DNA of 64,000 bases from Nocardia aurea (GTDB taxonomy: Bacteria; Actinomycetota; Actinomycetes; Mycobacteriales; Mycobacteriaceae). Under the pieces are notes generated by a model. That model saw only the letters and a program-made list of their open reading frames with translations, did no database searches and was not told where the DNA came from. Position 1 is the stretch's first letter, and the number at the start of each line of letters is the position of its first letter. Positions 48,001-57,000 of the stretch are shown here, piece after piece. The translations under genes were made by a program, and so were the position numbers. Location: NCBI RefSeq assembly GCF_003123685.1, contig NZ_QCYJ01000084.1, positions 558,001 through 622,000 on the forward strand. The letters are read 5' to 3'.

Positions 48001-51000
48001 CGAGATCGGCAATGCCGACGGTATCCCGGCCGAGGTGCGCGACCAGGCCAACCGTTTGCAGATCACCCGCGATTTCGACGCGTTCCTCGCGCGCATGCCC
48101 CAGCACGGAATCGGTTCGTCGCGCGGGCTCTCCGACGCCGAGACGCGCCAACTGCGCAATCTGATCGCCACCAGGGCAGCGCTGGCCGAATCCGACGCCC
48201 GCGCGGCCGAACTACCCGACCGCCCACCGGTGCACGTCCTGTCCTACGACCGTGCCGAATTCGGTGGCACCGGGCGGGCGGTCGTGGCGGTGGGCGAGGT
48301 GGACACCGCGCAGTCGGTGTCGTGGATCGTGCCGGGCATCACGACCACGATGCTCAAACTGCCGGGCAATCTGCGCAGTACGGTCAACCTCTACGAGATG
48401 ACCACCCGGATGAATCCGGATCTGCGGGTGGCCACCGTCATGTGGATCGGCTACGACGCGCCCAACGGTTCCGACATCCTGCGCGAGACGATCAGCGCCG
48501 ACCCCGCCAAGGAAGGCGCGCGCGTGCTGCGCCGGGATATGGCCGGCTACCGCGCGACCCGCGAATATCTCACGGGCCGTTCCGAATCCGCCGCCATGCC
48601 GCGCAACTACCTCTTCGCGCACAGCTACGGCTCGGTCGCCACCAGCTACGCGGCGGCGGGCGGCCGGTTCCTCGGGTCGGTGGAGGCGGTGATGCTGCTG
48701 GGTTCGCCGGGTGTCGGCCCGGTGCACGGCGCGGGTGACTACGGCGTGCCGGTGTACGTCGCGTCGTCCTCCGGCGATCCGGTCACCTGGGCCGGTGCCG
48801 ATGTTCCCGGGCGCCTCGGCCGATTCGCCGGACGCGGGCAGGGCCTCGATCCGTCCACCCGCGCCTTCGAGGGCGTCCGGGTCACCGCCGAATTCCCGAC
48901 TGGGATGGCCGGATTCGATCAGCACCGGGCCTATTTCAAATACCTCGACGACTCGGGCCCGCGAGCGAGGGCGTCGGAGTCCCTGCGCAACGCGGCGCTG
49001 CTGGCCGCCGAGCGCCCCCGGGACATGATCCGCGCCAGGCGCAGGCCGGGGCTGGTGGATCCGACGTGGCGGCAGCGCCAGGTCAACAGGCCGAACGATC
49101 CCGAAGCCAATCGCACCGCGGTCGAATTCGACAGCACCGATACCCGCGGCGCCGAACACCAGCGGCCCGCGAGCGCGATCTCCACGGTCACCGGTGAGAC
49201 GGCGCACCGGCAACCGCAATCCACGCCGCGCCGCCGATGGCTGCCGCCGCGCCGGGAACAGGAGCGTGTCCCCGAATGCGGCCGGGACGCGGTGCAGACC
49301 GTCTCCCGGTTGCTGCCGAACGCCGACCTGCGGATTCCCGATCAGATCGGACCCGAGGGCATGACCGCCGCCGAACTGGAGGCGGCGACCGGCGGTCGCA
49401 TGCGGATGTACGACTCACCCGCGCGGATCGCGGCCATGTTGAAGCGGCACGCGCAGCCGGGGATGACCGTCCTCGTCGTCGACGAGTACAGCGGGCCCGC
49501 GAACGAGAACGGTGTCGGCGCCCACGCCTATGTCATGACATACCGCGGCGGTCGGGTCATGGTGTACGACAGCGCCCTCGGCACCTCACCGCAGCCCTAC
49601 CGCCGCGGCCTGATACCCCGCGGCGTGCTCGCCGCCCACGGCATCCTGTTCCACGCCGACGGCCGCGCCGACCGTCCCGTCGACCGCTTCGCGCCCAGCG
49701 TGCACCGGCCCGAGGTCGGCATCGGCCTGCCGGAGGAACAGTCGTGGCCGCTGAGCCCCGCCGAACAGGCGATGCGCGGGTGGGGCCGCGGCGTCGAGGA
49801 GGATATCGGCGCGAACACCTTCAACCCGGTCTACGAGGTGCGATTCGGATCGGATCATCGCGGCGTCTACAAGCCGGATCCGGACGAGGCGCACAGTCTC
49901 GAGTACGGCGTTCCGCCCTCCGGTCTCGGGGTCCGCGCGATCGCCTTCTCCCGTCTGGACGAACTGCTCGGATTCGGTCTCGTCCCGCCGACGACGCGGT
50001 ACGACGGCGACGAGGGCCCCGGCTCGCTGATGACCTTCGTCGAGGGGCTCACCGGATCCGAACATCCCGATGTCTACGACCGCGTCCAGCAGGATCGACT
50101 GCTGGTGCTGGACTACATCGCGGGCAATTCCGATCGGCACGGCGGGAATTGGTTCACCAGGTGGGAATCCGACGGGGGCACCCGGACCCGGGTGCTGGTG
50201 CCGATCGACAACGACTACTCCTTCCCGGTCGACCGCGATTCGTTCGTCTGGATCTCGCCCGACGGACAGCGCGTGGGCGGCAGCGCGACCCGTTTCGTCG
50301 AGGAGGGCCTGAACCGGCCGCTCGATCCCGCGGTCGCGGACGCGGTGCGGGCACTGCCGCCCGAGCGCCTGCGCGCCATGCTCGAATCCCTCGGACTGGA
50401 ACCCGAGGCGATCCGGGGCGCGCTGAATCGACTGGACGAGATCCAGCGTCTCGGGATGATCACCGCCGAAAGCTGGCCCGATCTCGGTGGTCATCGCCAG
50501 GCTGCCGGACTGCCGCCCGAGCCGGGCCCGCCCGACCACGGCAGGATGGCGATCACCTCCGATCCGGCGCAGCTCACCCGGGCGCGCAGGCTGGTCCGCG
50601 ACGTCATGGTGGACTGGGCCGATCCCGACCAGGTGCACGAGGCGGCCCTGCTCGCGGTGGCCCTGGTCCGCAATGTCCAGCAGCACACCGACACCGGTGG
50701 TGAGATCATCGTGGTCCTGGTCGAAGAAGCGGGTGTGCGGCGGGTGCGCGTCGAGGTCTTCGACGACGACCCGGTGATACCGGTCATCCCGGACGAGGAG
50801 GCGGCGGCCGACGCGACCAGCGGCCTCGGATTGCTCAGCCAACTCGCCGACGACTACGACATCACCCCGTTCGGGGCGGGCCACGGCAAGGCCATCTGGT
50901 TCGAGATCGACGAGGCGACACCGCAGGCGCCGCCGTGGGTCGACGTCGACGAGACGGTCGCGGCGCTGGGCGATCCGGTCGGCACGCCGCGGGTACCCGG

Positions 51001-54000
51001 TCCACTGCGCCATGCCAACGAGGCCTCCGTACTCGCCTTCTCGGACGGTAGCGAGTGGGTCTACAAGCCGGTCTCGGGAGAGGCGACGACGCAGGTCCAC
51101 GTCCCGGAATCGGGCGCGGCGGTCCGGGAGGTCGGAGCATACGCACTCGACGCGCTGCTCGAGTTCGGACTCGTGCCGCCGACCACCTTCTACGACGGTC
51201 CGCGCGGACCCGGGTCCCTACAGCGCTTCGTGGCATCGCGGCCGTGGGGCCGTCCGCTGGCGGATCACGATCCGGCAGTCCGCCAGATGATGGCGGTGCT
51301 GGACTACGTCGGCGGCAACAGGGACCGGAGCTGGTCGAACTATCTGGAATCGCCCGACGGCGGCTTGGTCGCGATCGACAACGGGTACATGTTCCCGGAT
51401 AGCCGTGACACCACCGGAATTCGTTCCAGCTTCGTCGCGGACGCGATGAACCGCCCGCTGGACGCGGCGGTGCTGGCGAAGGTCATGGCACTGGACCCGG
51501 ACCGGCTGGCCGGGGTACTCGGTGATCTCGGCCTGGATCGGCAATCCATCGACGGAGCCGTCGCCCGGCTGACCGAAATCCAGACCGCGGGCCGCATCAC
51601 CGGATCGGCCTGGCACGGTGACGTGCACGACGTGCGGCGTCCACCGCCGGGGCTCCGAGCCCTGCTCGTACCGGCGGATGCGGCGGAGCGGGCAGTGCAC
51701 GAGCTCGGCCCGGCCGTCGGCAGGCCGGAACCGCTCGGGCGGTACGAACACGTCAACGAAGTGTTCCGGGTGCGATTGGCCGACGGCAGCCTCTGGGTCT
51801 ACAAGCCCGTCGTCGGTGAACCGGTGTACGGCAGCGTGATTCCCCTCTCCTCGATGGCCCCGCGCGAGGTCGCGGTCTATCGACTGGACCGGCTGCTCGA
51901 TTTCGGTCTGGTGCCGACCACCACGCTGTGGCGCGGTGATCTCGGCGTCGGCTCCCTGATGAGCTTCGCCGCGCAGGTCGCCCCGGGCCGTCAGGTCGGT
52001 GAGTATTCCCGGGCCGACCGCGCGATGATGGCGGTACTCGACTACATATCCGGTGCGAGCGACCGGCATTCGCGCAACTATTTCACCGACCCGGACACCG
52101 GACGGGTGGTGCCGTTCGACCACGGTGAGACCTTCCCCGTCGACAGGCACTCCTTCACCGAGGACGCGGCGAATTTCCCGGCCGACGCGACGGTGGTCGA
52201 CCGCTTCGGATTCCGTTCGGTCTTCGTCGCCGACGCGCTGAACCGGGCGTTGCCGCGCGAGGTGCTCGCCAAGGTCAGGGCGCTGGACCCGGTGCGACTC
52301 GAGACGATGCTGACCGAACTCGGGCTCGAACGCCGCGCGATCGACGCGGCGCTGGGCAGACTCGGGGAGATCCAGGCACAGGGCCGGATCACCGGCCGGG
52401 CCTGGCTCGATGTGGAACTGTCGGATCCGGGACGCGGGCTGCTGGTGGCCGCGGACACCCGGCAACCCGCCCTCGATGCCACGGCCGACGGTTCCGGATC
52501 GCTGCTGCGGCGCGTGATCGGACGGCTCGGCCTCGGAGGTTCGGTCGCCGAGACGGTCGCCCCGAACAACTGTGCCCCCGAATCGATTCGGACCGTCATC
52601 GACGAGACGGGTAGCACCGTGGCCCGGGTGCCGATCGGAGACACCGGGCTGCCTGGCATGTCCGGCGCGGCGCTGGAGGGCTACGCGGGCGGTCGGCTGG
52701 AGACCGTCGCTTCGCGCGACGACATCGCGGACCGGCTGCTCGACGCCCGCGATCCGGCCCGGGTGGTGATCCTGGTCGATCAGTACCGGGGGCGGTTCGG
52801 TGCCGACGAGGTCGGGGCGCACGCCTACGTGATGGCCGCCCGCGACGGCGTCGTCATGGTGCGCGACCCCAACGAAGGCGGGTGGCGTCCGTACCGGCGC
52901 GGTGAGTCCGGGCCGGACGTGGCACATATGTCGGCCATCTCCTTCGACGCAGACGGAAATCCGTTGCGCCCGACGAATATTCACGGTCTCGACCTGTCGG
53001 CGCAGCCGTCCGGCCGCATCGGCGCCACCGAGCCCCCGCGGCCGGAACCGGGCGACGGCGATCACCCGCCGAACCCCGCCGACGAACTGCCGCACGCGGC
53101 GGCCGATCCGAACGCCGAAGGACCGGGGCCGGTGGTGGGCCGGTCACCGCTGGGGGAATTCGGCAATGTCTTCCGCCTCGAGTTCGCGGACGGTTCGGTG
53201 CGCGTGCACCGCATCGAACTCGACCCGCGCAGAGCCGCTTTCCTCGGCATTCCGGGTTCGGGTCTCGCGGTGCGCGAGGTCGCGATGTCGGAATTCGACC
53301 GAATGCTCGGAGCGGGGCTGGTTCCGAGTGCGGTCCTGTGGGAGGACGCGCACGGACGGGGATCGCTGAGCGAGTTCGTTCCGTTCGTCGAGGGACTTCC
53401 GGTGCGGCGGTATCCGATCGAGCAGCGTCACTGGGCGGCGGTGCTCGACTACGTCTTCGGGCATATCGATCGGAACGCGACCAATTGGGGCACACTGCCC
53501 GGATCACCGGACCGACCCGACGCGCCGCCGCGAATCCTGCTGCTCGACAACCCGGATGTGCTGCCGGAAGGGCCGGAATCGTTCACCTTCGTCGACGGGG
53601 CCGATGTGCGCGGCGCGCGCATCGGGCGGATCCGCTCGCCGTTCGTGATCGACGCGTTCGGAACCCCGCTCGATCCGACCGTGCTGACCGCGATCAGGGA
53701 ATTCGAGCCGGGCCGGTTGGTGGATCTGCTGAATCGGCTCGGTATCGAACAACTCGCCGTCGACGGAGCCCTGGCCCGGCTCGCCGAGATCAGGGACGGC
53801 GGCCGAATCACCGGTGCGGCCTGGCCCGGCCTGGGAGCGCCGGGCTACGTCGGCTCGGCATTCGCCTCGGTCCCCGCGGGCGAGACGATGAGTGCCCGCG
53901 AGGCCGAGGTGCACGAACTGGGTCACGGCGAGATCGGCGGCCGTCTCGGCGATTTCGATCAACTCAACACCGTGTTGCTCGTGCGGTTCCCGGACGGCGG

Positions 54001-57000
54001 CGACTGGGTGTACAAACCCGAGGACGGCCAGTGGACCCGGGGGATGAACCTGCCGCCCACCGGGATGGCCGTCCGCGACGTCGCCTTCGCGCGCCTCGAC
54101 GACCTGCTCGGCTTCGGCCTGGTTCCGACGACCACGCTGTGGGACGGTCCCGAAGGGTCCGGTTCGCTGATGCGGTTCGTCCAGGACGCGGCCCCCGCGC
54201 GCCAGGTCGAGGCATACACCTGGGTCGAGCGCAGCATGACGGCGGTACTCGACTACGTCGCCGGATCCCACGATCGTCCCTCGCGGAACTGGTTGACCAC
54301 CCTCGACGAATCCGGTGCGCCGCACGTGGCCCCGATCGACCACGGCTACACCTTCCCGGTGGACCGCGAGTCCTTCACCCCCGTGCCCGATCCCGGATCC
54401 CGCGCCGATCCGGGGCCGCGGACGCTGATCCAGTCCGAGTTCGTCGCGCACATGCTCGGTGAGAACCTCGAGCCGACCGTGGTGGCACAGGTGCGGGCGC
54501 TCGACCCGGCCCGGGTGGAGGCGATGCTCGGCGGACTGGGGATCGAGGGCGCCGCCATCGACGGTGCGACGGCGCGGCTGCGAGAGATCCAGGCACACGG
54601 CCGGATCACCGGCGAGACCTGGTTGGATCCGATCGGTTCGAAACCGCGGTCGGGGGTCCTCATGCCGATCGATCCGAACGGCGGGGCGACCCTCGCCAGG
54701 AACGCCGGGACCGCCCCCGCGCCCGCCGCCCCCGATTCGTCGCATGGGGACTCGAGAAGCGCCGACGAGATCGGTTCCCCGGACGAAAGCTCCTCGGCGA
54801 CCGCGGATCCGGCCCCGATCCTCCCGACGGCCGCGCGGGAAGTGGCCGAAGCCGCCGGTGAGGCCGCGTCGGTGACAGGGCCCGACCGGTGCACCGACGG
54901 TGAGCCGGTCGACATGTCCTCGGGCGCCGTCCTGGTGGAAGCCGAGGATCTGCGCACCGCGGGCGCCCTCCCGCTACTGGTTCGTCGCGTTCACCTGTCG
55001 ACACTGCGTCTGGGCAGGCATTTCGGGCCCGGGTGGCTGTCCACCCTGGACGAGCGGCTGGAATTCGACGACGCAGGCGTGGTCCTGGTGTGCGCGGACG
55101 GCGCCGTGCTGAGTTACCCGCATCCGGAACCCGGTAAGGTGGAGGTCTTCCCGGAGTCGGGCCCCCGTCGTCCGCTGTCGTTCGCCGACGGCATATTCCG
55201 GGTGCGCGATCTGGCGGAGGGCGCCGTCCGGGAATTCGTGCGCGCGGCGGGGTCCGCGATCGCGCCCGTCGCGGCGCTGAGTCATCGCGGCGGCCAGCGA
55301 ACGACCTTCGAGTACGACGACGCGGGTGCCGTCGCCGCGGTGCGCCATTCGGGCGGCGCGCTACTTCGGGTGACGACCGACGCAGCGACCGGCCGGGTGA
55401 CCGGGCTCGCACTGGAGGCGGGTGGCACGGCCGTCTCCGTCGCGGGCTACCGGTACGCGGCCGACGGTGCACTGCTCGCGGTGACGAACGAGTCCGGCGA
55501 GGAATTGCGCTACACCTACGACGCCGACCTGCGCCTCACCTCGTGGACCGATCGCAACGGCGTCTCCTACCACCACCGCTACGACGACCAAGGCCGCTGC
55601 GTCGCGCAGATCGGCACCGGTGGTGTCTACGCGAACGCCTACGTGTACGGCGCGGACCGGTCGGCCGACGCGCAACCCGGCGGCCGGTGGGCGGCGCTGA
55701 TCGAAACGGTCCGGCCGTTGGACACCTCGCGGGAACTGGACGTCGAATCCGCTCTCGATGCCCTGCGCGACATGCCGGTGGTCCACGAACTCGGCGCGGC
55801 GGGCCCGCGCGTGGTCGCCAACCGTTCGGTAGCGCGCGACGATCCGACCTTCGGGCGTATCAGAGTGCTGATCTTCCGCACCGATTCCCGCGGCGATGTC
55901 TGGCAGATCACCGACGCGGTCGGCGCGGTGCGCACCTTCGAACGCGACGCCGCCCACCATCTGATCCGCCGGGTGGATCCCAGCGGCGCGAGCGTGTCCT
56001 TCGAACGAGACCGCTACGGCTCGGTCACCGCGGTCACCGGCGCGGACGGCGGGGTCACACGGATCACTCGGGGAGAGTGGGGAGAGCCGCTCTCGGAGAC
56101 CTGGCCCGGGGGCAGGCGGTGGGTCTACGAGTCGGACCCGGTCGGCAACACGACGGCGGTCATCGGGCCGGACGGCTCCCGCACCCGCTACGAATACGAC
56201 TACCGACCCGCCGGTTCCGCGCTGCGTCGGGTGATCGATCCCACCGGGCTCGTCACCTCGGTCGAATGCGACCAGGCCGGACTGCCCCTGCGGGTCACCG
56301 CGCCGGGCGGGCGCACCTGGACCTACGCGCGCGATCCCTTCGCCCGCATCGGCTCGGTCACCGATCCGCTCGGCCGTACCACCGCCCAGACCTGGACCAT
56401 CGACGGCAAACCGCTGACCCGGCGCAATCCGGACGGCACGGTCCTGTCGTGGACCTACGACGCCGAGGGCAACCAGATCTCCCACACCGACGAAGCGGGC
56501 AACGTCGAGACCACCGCCTATACGGTGCTCGACTCGCCCGCCGAGATGACCGGGCCGGACGGCGGTGTCCTCCGGATCGCCTACGACACGCAGATGCAGA
56601 TCACCTCGGTCACCAATCCGGCGGGCCTGGTGTGGCGCTACGAATACGATCCCGCCGGACGGCTGGTCGCCGAGACCGACTACAACGGCGCGCGGACGAC
56701 CTACGCGCACGACTCCGCGGACCGGATCCGCTCCACGACCAACGCCGTCGGGCAGACCACCCGCTACATCTACGATGCCGCGGGCCGTGTCGCCGAGGAA
56801 CACTCCGACGAGGGCGTCACCGTCTACCGTTACGACCGGCACGGTGAACTGGTCGAAGCCGCCAACGGTGACGCGGTCGTGCGGTTCACCCGTGATGCCA
56901 CCGGCCGCGTCCGAACCGAACAGATCAACGGCGTGACCGTGGCGAGCGCCCACGACCGCGCGGGACGGCGAACGCAGCGCATCGTCGACACCAGGGCGGT

